From: Pseudomonas benzenivorans
GTDB taxonomy: Bacteria > Pseudomonadota > Gammaproteobacteria > Pseudomonadales > Pseudomonadaceae
Assembly: GCF_900100495.1 (NCBI RefSeq)
Contig: NZ_FNCT01000023.1
Span: 1 to 64,000 of the forward strand
Direction of reading: 5' to 3'
DNA: 64,000 bases
Below are positions 1-8,247 of the stretch, one piece after another. A program made the position numbers and the translations under genes. Within the stretch, counting starts at the first letter, position 1; each line of letters begins with the position of its first letter. Below the pieces are notes generated by a model that did not search any database, was not told the origin of the DNA, and saw only the letters and a program-made list of their open reading frames with translations.

Positions 1-293
1 CTGCGCGCCTCGGTGACACCGCTTCTGGCCAGCAGATCGTGAGAGGCCAGGCCCTGGGCACAGATGTTCAGGCGCCGCGCTACCTCATGGACCGGCTCGT
101 CGCGGAACAAGGCCATGCCAAGCACCAGCCAGAGCACCTGATCGCTGGGTAGGCGCCGACGCCGTATGGTGGCCTGGGCGGAAAGGTCCAGCGCGGACGC
201 CACCCACTCGATCGGAATGTTCTGGGTGAAGGTGCTCAGATCGGAGAAGTTGAACAGTTCGCCTAGATCGAGCAGTTGCTGTTGGAGAGACAT
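1..293 (-). mobile_element. IS4-family transposase, N-terminal part (cut by window edge)
   Basis: This reading frame starts at 293 and runs off the left edge, giving 97 residues. The segment 'LVLGMALFRDEPVHEVARR' followed by 'LLARSG' is the hallmark of the IS4 transposase N-terminal domain that precedes the DDE catalytic domain. The catalytic part lies outside the window, so I cannot say whether the element is intact. There is no good Shine-Dalgarno; a hairpin ending in seven T residues lies directly upstream of the ATG. The element's outer end must fall between about 330 and 400, before the next gene, but I could not fix it without the other terminus. Confidence 0.85.
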
Positions 294-297
294 AAAA

Positions 298-328
298 AAA
301 TCCGATGACAGAGTCTGGCATCGGATTT
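298..328 (-). terminator. Hairpin with T-run immediately upstream of transposase start
   Basis: A perfect 10-bp stem (AAATCCGATG / CATCGGATTT) with an 11-nt loop. Read on the minus strand it is followed by seven T residues and then the transposase ATG. It has the form of an intrinsic terminator. Such structures near the 5' ends of IS elements are known to block read-through transcription from flanking DNA into the transposase. Function here is inferred. Confidence 0.6.
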
Positions 329-416
329 TCGGGGAAGCCCCGCCGGGGGCTCAAATGCTTAAGTGAACAGCATTACGGCCAGTGCCGGGCTTTTTCTTGC
401 CTGCGCGAATCGCCGG

Positions 417-1172
417 TTACAGGTAGCTGTTGGTCATGTCCTCGATGAAGCCTTCGCTGCGCAACTCGTCCAGGGCCTTCTGCAGGCGCTGCACCACCTC
501 GTCCGGGGTGTCCTTGTTGAGCGCCAGGTACAGCTCGGCCTCATTGAAACGCAGCACGGTGGTCAGGCCGCTGACACCTTCCTGCTTGGCCAGGTAGCGG
601 CCGACCGGGTCGGTGGTGGCCCACAGGTCGATCTGCCCCTTGATCAGCTTCTGCACGTTCTGCTGGTCGCGCAGCGCGTTGACCGGCGCCATTCCCTGGC
701 TTTCCAGATGTTGGCTGACCGCATCGTTCTTGTAGGCACCGATCCGGTATTGCGCCGCCTCTTTCAAGCTGGCCACGCTGAGGTTGTTGCCCGGCGCGGC
801 GAGCAGCACCCAACCGGTCTTGGCGAGCGGCCCGACCCACTTGAACAGCGGCTGGCGCTCGGCGGTGAAGGTGGTGGAGAACAGGCCGTAGTTGGGCTTG
901 TCCAGGGTCAGCCGGTACAACCGGTCCCAGGGGAAGCGCAGGCTCAGGCTGTAGTCGATGCCGGCGCGCTTGAACATCGCCCGGACGATCTCGGCGCTGA
1001 TGCCGTCGATGCCGTCGTCGCGGGCGAAGTTCTTGTCGTCGACCGACATATTGAACGGCGGGAAGTTCTCGGTCAGCAACACCACCTTGTAGCCATAGGG
1101 CAACTCGGCATGGGCCGCGCAGGCGCTGAGGAGAAGCCCGAACAACAAACCGCTTTTGATTATTTTCAACAT
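417..1172 (-). CDS. Periplasmic polar amino acid-type substrate-binding protein (copy 1)
   Basis: The protein has 251 residues, starting at the ATG behind GGGAAGA rather than at the longer upstream start. Residues 1-22 form a signal peptide with cleavage after 'AHA'. The mature part begins with 'VVLLTENFPPFN', typical of the SBP_bac_3 (ABC transporter family 3) fold, and has the 'YLAKQEG' and 'LNKDTPDEVV' segments near the C-terminus. No permease or ATPase gene lies beside it, so it may be an orphan binding protein. It is a tandem paralogue of the next gene, which has exactly the same length. The ligand is not predictable. Confidence 0.85.
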   Translation of the reverse strand: MLKIIKSGLLFGLLLSACAAHAELPYGYKVVLLTENFPPFNMSVDDKNFARDDGIDGISAEIVRAMFKRAGIDYSLSLRFPWDRLYRLTLDKPNYGLFSTTFTAERQPLFKWVGPLAKTGWVLLAAPGNNLSVASLKEAAQYRIGAYKNDAVSQHLESQGMAPVNALRDQQNVQKLIKGQIDLWATTDPVGRYLAKQEGVSGLTTVLRFNEAELYLALNKDTPDEVVQRLQKALDELRSEGFIEDMTNSYL

Positions 1173-1247
1173 AAGTCTTCCCGCTCGCATGTATTGTGGT
1201 TATGGCTAGCGGCAGCCCGGCTTGTGGCCAACCTGCGGAGTTCCGTT

Positions 1248-2003
1248 TTACAGATAGCTGTTGAGGATGTCGTCGACCAAGCCTTCGCTGCGCATCTGCT
1301 CCAGCGCAGCTTGCAGCTTCTGTACCACCTCGTCCGGCACTTGCTTGTTGAGGGCCAGGTACAGTTCGGCGCTGTCGAAGCGCAGGATGGTTTTCAGCCC
1401 GGCAATGCCTTCCTGCTTGGCCAGGTAGCGCCCCGCCGGATCGCCGGTGGCCCACAGGTCGATCTGCCCGGCCATCAGCTTCTTGGCGTTTTCCTGGTCG
1501 CGCAGCGCGGTGATCGGCTGCAGCCCCTGCTGGATCAGGTGCGCGGCGATGGCGTCGCCCTTGTAGGCGCCGACCTTGTAGCCTTTGGCCTGCTCCAGGC
1601 TGCTCAGGGTGATCGGGCTGTCGCTCCTGCCGAGCAGCACCCAGTCATCCGGGCCAATCGGGCCGACCCATTTGAACAGCGCCTCGCGCTCGGGCAGGCG
1701 CGCGGTGACGAACACCCCATAGTCCGGCTTTTCCAGCGCCAGTTTGTAGATGCGGTCCCAGGGGAAGCGCAGGGTCAGGTTGTAGGGGATACCGGCACGC
1801 TTGAACATCTCGCGCACGATATCCACGGCGATGCCGTCGAGATTGTCTTCCTGGGCGAAATTCTTGCCGTTGATCGCCATGTTGTAGGGCGGGAAGTTTT
1901 CCGTCAGCAGCACCATGCGGTAATTGGCATCCACTTCGGCGCGGGCACCGCCGGCCAGCACCACAAAGGTGCCAACCAGCGCAAACAGCAGGCGTTTGCA
2001 CAT
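1248..2003 (-). CDS. Periplasmic polar amino acid-type substrate-binding protein (copy 2)
   Basis: The protein has 251 residues. The start at 2003 was chosen because a GAAGAAGAGAA purine stretch lies just upstream and a signal peptide (ending 'GGARA') follows at once; the frame stays open 41 codons further but without signal features. It shares 'LLTENFPPYNM', 'LRFPWDR', 'ALRDQ', 'QIDLWAT' and 'GRYLAKQEG' blocks with the downstream gene. The two therefore arose by tandem duplication and are probably co-transcribed across a 75-bp gap. It belongs to the SBP_bac_3 family; the ligand is unknown. Confidence 0.85.
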   Translation of the reverse strand: MCKRLLFALVGTFVVLAGGARAEVDANYRMVLLTENFPPYNMAINGKNFAQEDNLDGIAVDIVREMFKRAGIPYNLTLRFPWDRIYKLALEKPDYGVFVTARLPEREALFKWVGPIGPDDWVLLGRSDSPITLSSLEQAKGYKVGAYKGDAIAAHLIQQGLQPITALRDQENAKKLMAGQIDLWATGDPAGRYLAKQEGIAGLKTILRFDSAELYLALNKQVPDEVVQKLQAALEQMRSEGLVDDILNSYL

Positions 2004-2234
2004 AGGAATTCTCTTCTTCTTGGTAAGGGCAGAGCGCCGCAGCATACTCAGCCCTGTCACCCGCGCCCAGCCTCGGCCCGGGGAGTGCCGCCCGCCCGGT
2101 CCGCTGGAGGACCAGGAATGGCGCATTTCTGTATTTCCCCCGCGCCACGGATCGGCAGAGGTTGGCCGCCACTCTAGCGCAGCGCACCGGCTGGCGCTGT
2201 CGACTCGCTCCCAGCCTCGACCGGCGGCAGCGGA

Positions 2235-3005
2235 TCAGCGCACCACGATGCCGCGGCTGGCCAGGTAGGCCTTGGCTTCCGGCACGGTGTATTCGCCGAA
2301 GTGGAAGATGCTCGCGGCCAGCACGGCGTCGGCCTTGCCTTCGAGGATGCCGGCGGCCAGGTGCTCGAGATTGCCGACGCCACCCGAGGCGATCACCGGG
2401 ATGCCCACGGCTTCCGAGATGGCGCGGGTGACGCCGAGGTCGTAGCCGCTCTTCACGCCGTCCTGATCCATGCTGGTCAGGAGGATCTCGCCGGCACCGA
2501 GGTCTTCCATTTTTTTCGCCCAGAGCACCGCATCCAGCCCGGTCGGCTTGCGCCCGCCGTGGGTGAAGATTTCCCAACGCGGGGTTTCGCCCGGGCCGGA
2601 GACCTTCTTCGCGTCGATAGCCACCACGATGCACTGCGAGCCGAAGCGCGCGGCGGCCTCGCCGACGAACTCCGGGGTGAACACCGCGGCGGTATTGATC
2701 GAGACCTTGTCGGCGCCGGCATTCAGCAGGTTGCGGATGTCCTGCACGCTGCGCACGCCACCACCGACGGTAAGCGGGATGAACACCTGGCTGGCCATGC
2801 GCTCGACCGTATGCAGGGTGGTGTCGCGGCCGTCGACGCTGGCGGTGATGTCGAGGAAGGTGATCTCGTCGGCACCCTGCTCGTCGTAGCGGCGGGCGAT
2901 CTCCACCGGGTCGCCGGCGTCGCGGATGTTCTCGAACTGGACGCCCTTGACCACGCGGCCGTTGTCCACGTCGAGGCAGGGGATGATGCGCTTAGCCAGT
3001 GCCAT
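2235..3005 (-). CDS. hisF: Imidazole glycerol phosphate synthase, cyclase subunit HisF
   Basis: HisF is 256 residues, the normal length. It is a (beta-alpha)8 barrel that uses ammonia from HisH to convert PRFAR into imidazole glycerol phosphate and AICAR in histidine synthesis. 'RIIPCLDVDNGRVVKG' carries the catalytic Asp11 and 'VVAIDAKK' carries the second catalytic Asp near residue 130. The phosphate-binding 'ASGGVGN' loop is present. It is the last gene of the minus-strand hisB-hisH-hisA-hisF group, separated from hisA by a REP-like hairpin. Confidence 0.97.
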   Translation of the reverse strand: MALAKRIIPCLDVDNGRVVKGVQFENIRDAGDPVEIARRYDEQGADEITFLDITASVDGRDTTLHTVERMASQVFIPLTVGGGVRSVQDIRNLLNAGADKVSINTAAVFTPEFVGEAAARFGSQCIVVAIDAKKVSGPGETPRWEIFTHGGRKPTGLDAVLWAKKMEDLGAGEILLTSMDQDGVKSGYDLGVTRAISEAVGIPVIASGGVGNLEHLAAGILEGKADAVLAASIFHFGEYTVPEAKAYLASRGIVVR

Positions 3006-3017
3006 AAGAGTGTTCCC

Positions 3018-3087
3018 GTAGGGTGCGCCGTGCGCACCAGTAACCCGTCAGCGGTGCGCGCAGCCTAGGCGGCGCCGCGCACCCTAC
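3018..3087. repeat. REP-like hairpin, family 1, copy 1
   Basis: An imperfect palindrome whose ends are GTAGGGTGCGC and GCGCACCCTAC. The middle contains 'GCCTAGGCGG'. It lies in the hisF-hisA gap. A second copy with the same termini and the same CTAGGCGG core lies at 5680-5751. Spread intergenic copies of this kind are typical of REP elements in Pseudomonas. Read into RNA it would form a strong stem. Confidence 0.7.
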
Positions 3088-3088
3088 C

Positions 3089-3826
3089 TCAGCCTTTGTA
3101 ACTGTCGCAGAAGGCCTGGGCCTCGGCCACGTCCAGGGTGCCTTCGTAGATCGCCCGGCCGGTGATGGCACCGATGATGCCCGGCGCCTTGGCCGCCAGC
3201 AGCTTGTCGATGTCGCCGAGGTTGTGGATGCCGCCGGAGGCGATCACCGGGATGCGGCTGGCGGCGGCCAGGGCCGCGGTGGCCTCGACGTTGCAGCCCT
3301 GCATCATGCCGTCCTTGGCGATGTCGGTGTAGACGATCGCGGACACGCCGTCGGCCTCGAAACGCCGCGCCAGGTCGACCGCCTGCACGCTGCTGACCTC
3401 GGCCCAGCCATCGGTGGCGACGAAACCGTCCTTGGCGTCCAGGCCGACTATGACCTTGCCCGGGAAGGCCCGGCACGCCTCGGCGACGAACTCCGGCTGC
3501 TTGACCGCCTTGGTGCCGATGATCACGTAGCTGACCCCGGCCTTGACGTAATGCTCGATGGTTTCCAGCGAACGGATGCCGCCGCCGATCTGGATCGGCA
3601 GCTGCGGGTAGCGCCGGGCGATGGCGGAGACCACCTCGCCGTTGACCGGCTGGCCTTCGAAGGCGCCATTCAGGTCGACCAGGTGCAGGCGGCGGCAACC
3701 ACCCTCCACCCATTTGGCGGCCATGCTCACCGGGTCGTCGGAGAACACCGTGGAGTCTTCCATGCGGCCCTGGCGCAGGCGCACGCAAGCGCCGTCTTTC
3801 AGATCGATAGCGGGAATAATCAGCAT
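3089..3826 (-). CDS. hisA: ProFAR isomerase HisA
   Basis: The protein has 245 residues from the ATG at 3826, which gives the family start 'MLIIPAIDLKDG' (catalytic Asp8). The frame could extend 10 codons to a TTG, but family length argues against it. 'IVGLDAKDG' holds the second catalytic Asp, and two phosphate-binding Gly loops ('IGGGIRS', 'ASGGIHN') are present. It is a (beta-alpha)8 barrel carrying out the Amadori isomerisation of ProFAR to PRFAR, immediately before HisF/HisH in the pathway. Confidence 0.97.
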   Translation of the reverse strand: MLIIPAIDLKDGACVRLRQGRMEDSTVFSDDPVSMAAKWVEGGCRRLHLVDLNGAFEGQPVNGEVVSAIARRYPQLPIQIGGGIRSLETIEHYVKAGVSYVIIGTKAVKQPEFVAEACRAFPGKVIVGLDAKDGFVATDGWAEVSSVQAVDLARRFEADGVSAIVYTDIAKDGMMQGCNVEATAALAAASRIPVIASGGIHNLGDIDKLLAAKAPGIIGAITGRAIYEGTLDVAEAQAFCDSYKG

Positions 3827-3891
3827 TGCCTTGTCATGTCCTGATGCTTGTGCCAAGCACGATTAGTGTACGAACCAGGGGGACTGATGGG

Positions 3892-4530
3892 TTACCAGCG
3901 CCCATCCCAGGCGGCGAAATTCTGCAGCAATTGCAGGCCGTGGGTATGGCTCTTCTCCGGGTGGAACTGCACGGCGAAGCGCGAACCGTCGGCCAGCGCC
4001 GCGGCGAAATCCTTGCCGTAGTGACCGCGGCCAACCACCTGCCGCGGGTTGCCGGCCTCGACGTAGTAGCTGTGCACGAAGTAGAAGCGCGCCAGGTCCG
4101 GGATGTCGTGCCAGAGCGGGTGCTTGACCGCCTGGGTGACCTCGTTCCAGCCCATGTGCGGCACCTTCAACGGCTGGCCGTCTTCCACCAGGCCCTTGCC
4201 GAAGAAACGCACCTGGCCGGGGAACAGGCCGATGCAGTCGACTCCGTCGTTCTCCTCGCTACGCTCGAGCAAGGCCTGCATGCCCACGCAGATGCCGAGG
4301 AACGGCCGGTCCTGGCTGACTTCGCGGACCAGCTCGTCGAAGCCCAGGCGACGGATCTCGGCCATGCAATCGCGGATCGCGCCGACCCCGGGGAACACCA
4401 CCCGGTCGGCTTCGCGGATCACCTGGGCATCGCTGGTCACCAGCACCCGGCCGGCGCCGACGTGCTCCAGGGCCTTGGCCACCGAATGCAGGTTGCCCAT
4501 GCCGTAATCGATAACAGCGACCGTCTGCAT
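3892..4530 (-). CDS. hisH: Imidazole glycerol phosphate synthase, glutamine amidotransferase subunit HisH
   Basis: HisH is 212 residues, a class I glutamine amidotransferase. The nucleophile Cys lies in 'PFLGICVGMQ' and the His/Glu pair in 'VQFHPEKSH'. The oxyanion strand motif 'VFPGVGA' is present. It produces ammonia for HisF. The ATG shares its A with the hisB stop codon (TGATG), so hisB and hisH are translationally coupled. A 65-bp gap separates it from hisA. Confidence 0.97.
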   Translation of the reverse strand: MQTVAVIDYGMGNLHSVAKALEHVGAGRVLVTSDAQVIREADRVVFPGVGAIRDCMAEIRRLGFDELVREVSQDRPFLGICVGMQALLERSEENDGVDCIGLFPGQVRFFGKGLVEDGQPLKVPHMGWNEVTQAVKHPLWHDIPDLARFYFVHSYYVEAGNPRQVVGRGHYGKDFAAALADGSRFAVQFHPEKSHTHGLQLLQNFAAWDGRW

Positions 4531-5123
4531 CAGAGCACGCCCTTGGTCGAGGGCATCTGTCCGGCCATCCGCGGGTCCAGTTCGACGGCCATGCGCAGGG
4601 CGCGGCCGAAGGCCTTGAACACCGTCTCGATCTGGTGATGGGTGTTGCTGCCGCGCAGGTTGTCGATATGCAGGGACACCAAAGCGTGATTGACGAAGCC
4701 CTGGAAGAATTCCTGGAACAGGTCGACATCGAAGCCGCCAACCACCGCGCGGGTGAAGGGCACGTGCATCTGCAGGCCGGGGCGGCCGGAGAAGTCGATC
4801 ACCACGCGCGACAGCGCCTCGTCCAGCGGCACGTAGGAGTGGCCGTAGCGGGTCATGCCCTTCTTGTCGCCGATGGCCTTGGTAAAGGCCTGGCCGAGGG
4901 TGATGCCGACGTCTTCGACGGTGTGGTGATCGTCGATATGCAGATCGCCCTTGCACTCGATATCCAGGTCGATCAGGCCGTGACGGGCGATCTGGTCGAG
5001 CATGTGCTCGAGGAAGGGCACGCCGATGTCGAAGCGCGCCTTGCCGCTGCCGTCCAGGTTGATCGAGACCTTGATCTGGGTCTCCAGGGTGTTGCGCTCG
5101 ACGAATGCCGTACGTTCGGCCAT
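4530..5123 (-). CDS. hisB: Imidazoleglycerol-phosphate dehydratase HisB
   Basis: HisB is 197 residues from the ATG at 5123, which has GGAG six bases upstream; a longer in-frame start at 5162 is possible but lacks family support. The two metal-binding motifs 'DDHHTVEDVG' and 'NTHHQIE' bind Mn ions. The enzyme dehydrates imidazole glycerol phosphate to imidazole acetol phosphate. It is the monofunctional (non-phosphatase) form usual in Pseudomonas. First gene of this minus-strand his group; no attenuator-like His-rich leader was seen upstream. Confidence 0.97.
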   Translation of the reverse strand: MAERTAFVERNTLETQIKVSINLDGSGKARFDIGVPFLEHMLDQIARHGLIDLDIECKGDLHIDDHHTVEDVGITLGQAFTKAIGDKKGMTRYGHSYVPLDEALSRVVIDFSGRPGLQMHVPFTRAVVGGFDVDLFQEFFQGFVNHALVSLHIDNLRGSNTHHQIETVFKAFGRALRMAVELDPRMAGQMPSTKGVL

Positions 5124-5270
5124 CACCTGCTCCACAAAATCGTTGTGCGAAAGGGTCGACATTATAGGCGGCCCAGGGCCTGGGCGGCTACCGGCGGCGG
5201 TCGACAGGCCGGGCTATCGCGGCCTGCGGCCGAAGCCTTACACTGCGCCGCCGCTTACCAGGGGAAGCCA

Positions 5271-5669
5271 ATGCCGATTGTCGTCGAAACCGTGAACCCG
5301 CCGTCCGCCCAGGACCGCCTCGATCTGGCGAAGATCTATGCCGACGCCCCGGTCTGGCTGCTCGCCCCCTACCCCAGCGCGCAGGCGCTGATCGACAGCG
5401 GCATCGACGGTGGCCGCCTGATCGCCGGGCGCTTCAACGACCGCCTGCTCGGCGCCGCGCTGCTGACCCCCGGCGCAGACTGCTGGCGCCTGTCGCACCT
5501 ATGCGTGCGCAGCATCACCCGCCAGCGCGGCGTGGCCCGGCGCCTGCTCGACGAGGCGCGGCGCCTGGCCCTGGCGGCCGGCCAGCCGCTGCACCTGGCG
5601 GCGCCCAAGGATCATCTGGAATGCCAGGCGCTAGCCGCGCGCAGCGGCCTGCCGCTGGACAGCTACTAA
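5271..5669 (+). CDS. GNAT acetyltransferase-like protein, PanZ/PanM-type acetyl-CoA sensor
   Basis: A 132-residue GNAT-fold protein that starts at the ATG behind AGGGGAAG. The acetyl-CoA-binding motif 'VRSITRQRGVARRLLDEA' (Q/RxxGxG/A-like) occupies residues 76-93. The N-terminal 'DLAKIYADAPVWLLAPY' resembles Pseudomonas proteins annotated as PanZ family. In enterobacteria PanZ triggers PanD maturation and senses acetyl-CoA; that role is inferred here only by similarity. It is divergent from hisB. Confidence 0.7.
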   Translation: MPIVVETVNPPSAQDRLDLAKIYADAPVWLLAPYPSAQALIDSGIDGGRLIAGRFNDRLLGAALLTPGADCWRLSHLCVRSITRQRGVARRLLDEARRLALAAGQPLHLAAPKDHLECQALAARSGLPLDSY

Positions 5670-5679
5670 GGCGACTTCG

Positions 5680-5751
5680 GTAGGGTGCGCCGCGCGCACT
5701 GTGCTTCGCCGGCAGTTGGTGGACACCGCCTAGGCGGCCCGCGCACCCTAC
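5680..5751. repeat. REP-like hairpin, family 1, copy 2
   Basis: Ends are GTAGGGTGCGC and GCGCACCCTAC, with a CCTAGGCGG core, as in the copy at 3018-3087. It lies between two convergent genes, where it may also stop transcription. Confidence 0.7.
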
Positions 5752-5769
5752 GGCCGTGTCGCTTGCGGG

Positions 5770-6987
5770 TTACGACAGCAGTGCCAGCCTAGGCCGCGTC
5801 GCCAGCCAGCCCAGCCACAGCAAACTGACCAGACAACATCCGGCCAGGATCAGCCCCAGCCACCACTGCCCCGGCGCCAGCCACAGCCCCCAGGCCAGCG
5901 CCAGCCCCGCCAGTACCAGCAGGCGCAGCCCCTCCCACCGCCACAGCGCGCGCTTGCCCTCGAACAGCAGGCCCAGGCTGACGCATCCAGCCAGGATCGC
6001 CAGCACCAGCAGCCACGGCTCCCACGGCGCCGCGCGCTGCACGCTGGCGAGAAAGCCCAGGGCCAGCGCATTGATCGCCAGGAACTGGACGAAGGCGTAT
6101 GCCCTCAGGCTGGCCGGACAGGGCTGCGCGAACTTCTCCGCACCCATTGCCGGCCAGGGCCGCTCCCGCACATCCTGCGGGCGCCAGCCGGTGGGCATCC
6201 ACCACAAGCGCAGCTTGTCCCACCAGCAGCGGGTGGCCCGCGCATCCAGCCAGAGCAGGCGCCACCAGCTGAACTGCAAACGGATCGGATCGAAGGTGTT
6301 GACCGGCGTGGTCACCCCGTAGCGCACCGGCTCGCGCTCCTCGGCGTAGGTGCCGAACAGCCGGTCCCAGAGGATGAACACGCCGCCGTGGTTCTTGTCG
6401 ATGTAGCAGGCGTTCTGCCCGTGGTGCACGCGGTGCAGCGACGGGGTGACCAGCACCCGCTCCAGCCAGCCGAGCCGGCCGATGTGCTGGGTGTGAATCC
6501 AGAACTGGTAGGCCAGCTGCAGCCCCAACAACAGCAGGAACAGCGGCAGCGGTACGCCGAGCAGCGCCAGCGGCAGGTAGAACGGCCAGTCGAAGGCGGT
6601 CTGCACGGCGCCCTTGCGCAGGGCGGTGGAGAGGTTGAAATCCTCGCTGGAATGGTGCGGCTGGTGCGCGCCCCACAACAGGTTGTAGCGGTGCAGGCTG
6701 CGGTGCGCCCAGTAGAAGCAGAAATCCACGGCAACGAAGCCGCCGAGCCACAGCCAGGGCGAACTGGCCTCCCAGTCGAACAGCCGCGCATGCGCGTACA
6801 GCCAGGCGTAGGGCAGGATCAGCAACAGGCGCAACGGCCCCTCCAGCAACACCCGCAGCACCGCGGTGTTGATGCTGGTGCTGGCGTCGGCCAGGCGATA
6901 GGTGTGCCGCCCGGAATGCCGCTCGTAGGCCAGCTCCAGCAGCATCAGCAGGATGTACAGCGGAAACGCCATGACCGCGACGTTCAT
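5770..6987 (-). CDS. Sterol desaturase / fatty acid hydroxylase superfamily membrane protein
   Basis: The protein has 405 residues from the ATG at 6987, which has GAGGTG upstream. The N-terminal half has several membrane segments and the di-iron histidine motifs of the fatty acid hydroxylase superfamily: 'HRSLH', 'HQPHHSSE' and 'HRVHHG', with 'NHGGVFILWDRLFGT' following. It is a predicted non-haem di-iron oxygenase in the inner membrane. The C-terminal third (from about residue 290) adds further hydrophobic segments absent from the minimal family. The substrate is unknown. Divergent from the next gene. Confidence 0.88.
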   Translation of the reverse strand: MNVAVMAFPLYILLMLLELAYERHSGRHTYRLADASTSINTAVLRVLLEGPLRLLLILPYAWLYAHARLFDWEASSPWLWLGGFVAVDFCFYWAHRSLHRYNLLWGAHQPHHSSEDFNLSTALRKGAVQTAFDWPFYLPLALLGVPLPLFLLLLGLQLAYQFWIHTQHIGRLGWLERVLVTPSLHRVHHGQNACYIDKNHGGVFILWDRLFGTYAEEREPVRYGVTTPVNTFDPIRLQFSWWRLLWLDARATRCWWDKLRLWWMPTGWRPQDVRERPWPAMGAEKFAQPCPASLRAYAFVQFLAINALALGFLASVQRAAPWEPWLLVLAILAGCVSLGLLFEGKRALWRWEGLRLLVLAGLALAWGLWLAPGQWWLGLILAGCCLVSLLWLGWLATRPRLALLS

Positions 6988-7082
6988 AGCCACCTCAAAC
7001 TTCTTGTTATGCTCCACAGCCTAACGCTGACCGCCACGCCTGGCGGCAGCCAAACCCGCCAAAGCCCAGCACCGAACACGCC

Positions 7083-8189
7083 ATGGACAGTATCGACACC
7101 CTGATTATCGGCGCCGGGGCCCTCGGCCTGGCCTGCGCCGCACGCCTGGCCAGCCCGCAGCGGAGCACCCTGGTGGTCGAGGCGGAAAAGCTGATCGGCA
7201 GCCACACCTCCAGCCGCAATTCCGAGGTGATCCATGCCGGCCTCTACTATGCGCCCGGTTCGCTCAAGGCCGAACTCTGCCTGGAAGGCCGCGAGCGCCT
7301 GTACGCCTGGTGCGCGCAGCAGCAGGTGGCGCACCGGCGCATCGGCAAGCTGCTGGTCGCGGTCAGCGCGGCCGAGCACAGCCAGCTCGATGCCCTGGCG
7401 CAGAATGCCGCTGCCTGTGGCGTGCACGACCTGCAGGCACTGAGCCAGGCCCGGCTGCAGCGCCTGGAGCCGGCGCTGCGCGGCGTCGCCGCGCTGCTGT
7501 CGCCGAGCACCGGGATCATCGACAGCCACGCCTACCTGCAGTCGCTGCTCGCCGCCGCGGAGCAGCGCGGCGCGCAGTTGGTGCTGCAGACGCGCGTCGA
7601 TCGGCTCGAAACCGACGGCGACGGCTGGATCGCCAGCGGCAGCAGCGCCGGCGAGCCCTTTCGGCTCAGGGCCCAGCGCGTGGTCAACGCCGGCGGCCTG
7701 TTCGCCCAGCAACTGGCGCAGCACACCGCCGGCCTGGCCAGCGCGCAGATCCCGCCGCTGCACCTGTGCCAGGGGCGCTACTTCAGCTACAGCGGCCGCT
7801 CGCCATTCCAGCACCTGATCTACCCGCTGCCGGAAGCCAACGCCGCCGGCCTGGGCATCCACGCCACCCTCGATCTCGCCGGCCAGCTGCGCTTCGGCCC
7901 GGACACCCGCTACCTCGACAGCCTCGACTACCGGGTCGACGAACAGCTGCGCGAGCCGTTCGCCGCGGCCATCCGCCGCTACTACCCAGGGCTCGATGGC
8001 GCACGCCTGGCGCCCGGCTACAGCGGCATCCGGCCCAAGCTCGCAGGCATAGGGGAACCGCCCGCCGACTTCCTGATCCAAAGCCCTGCCGCACACGGCC
8101 TGCCCGGGCTAGTCAACCTGTTCGGCATCGAATCCCCCGGCCTGACCGCCAGCCTGGCCATCGCCGAACGCGTGGCCCAAGCCCTTTGA
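7083..8189 (+). CDS. FAD-dependent oxidoreductase, L-2-hydroxyglutarate oxidase-like (DAO fold)
   Basis: The protein has 368 residues. The N-terminal dinucleotide-binding motif 'LIIGAGALGLACAARLA' binds FAD, followed by 'SSRNSEVIHAGLYY', the signature of the L-2-hydroxyglutarate oxidase branch of the D-amino-acid oxidase (DAO) family. The C-terminal 'YSGIRPK' and 'GIESPGLTASLAIA' segments also fit. It probably oxidises a 2-hydroxy acid and passes electrons to quinone or oxygen. The exact substrate is not certain. Confidence 0.82.
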   Translation: MDSIDTLIIGAGALGLACAARLASPQRSTLVVEAEKLIGSHTSSRNSEVIHAGLYYAPGSLKAELCLEGRERLYAWCAQQQVAHRRIGKLLVAVSAAEHSQLDALAQNAAACGVHDLQALSQARLQRLEPALRGVAALLSPSTGIIDSHAYLQSLLAAAEQRGAQLVLQTRVDRLETDGDGWIASGSSAGEPFRLRAQRVVNAGGLFAQQLAQHTAGLASAQIPPLHLCQGRYFSYSGRSPFQHLIYPLPEANAAGLGIHATLDLAGQLRFGPDTRYLDSLDYRVDEQLREPFAAAIRRYYPGLDGARLAPGYSGIRPKLAGIGEPPADFLIQSPAAHGLPGLVNLFGIESPGLTASLAIAERVAQAL

Positions 8190-8247
8190 TCGGGCAGGCG
8201 CTATACTCGGCGGCCTACCTTTCGTCACTCCAAACAAGGACTCGTCC

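Noticed and set aside
363..2177. 604-aa plus-strand open frame
   Set aside because: Antisense shadow of the two tandem binding-protein genes.
4635..5270. Upstream extension of the GNAT gene to 4635
   Set aside because: That part is antisense to hisB; the GNAT fold begins at 5271 behind its own ribosome site.
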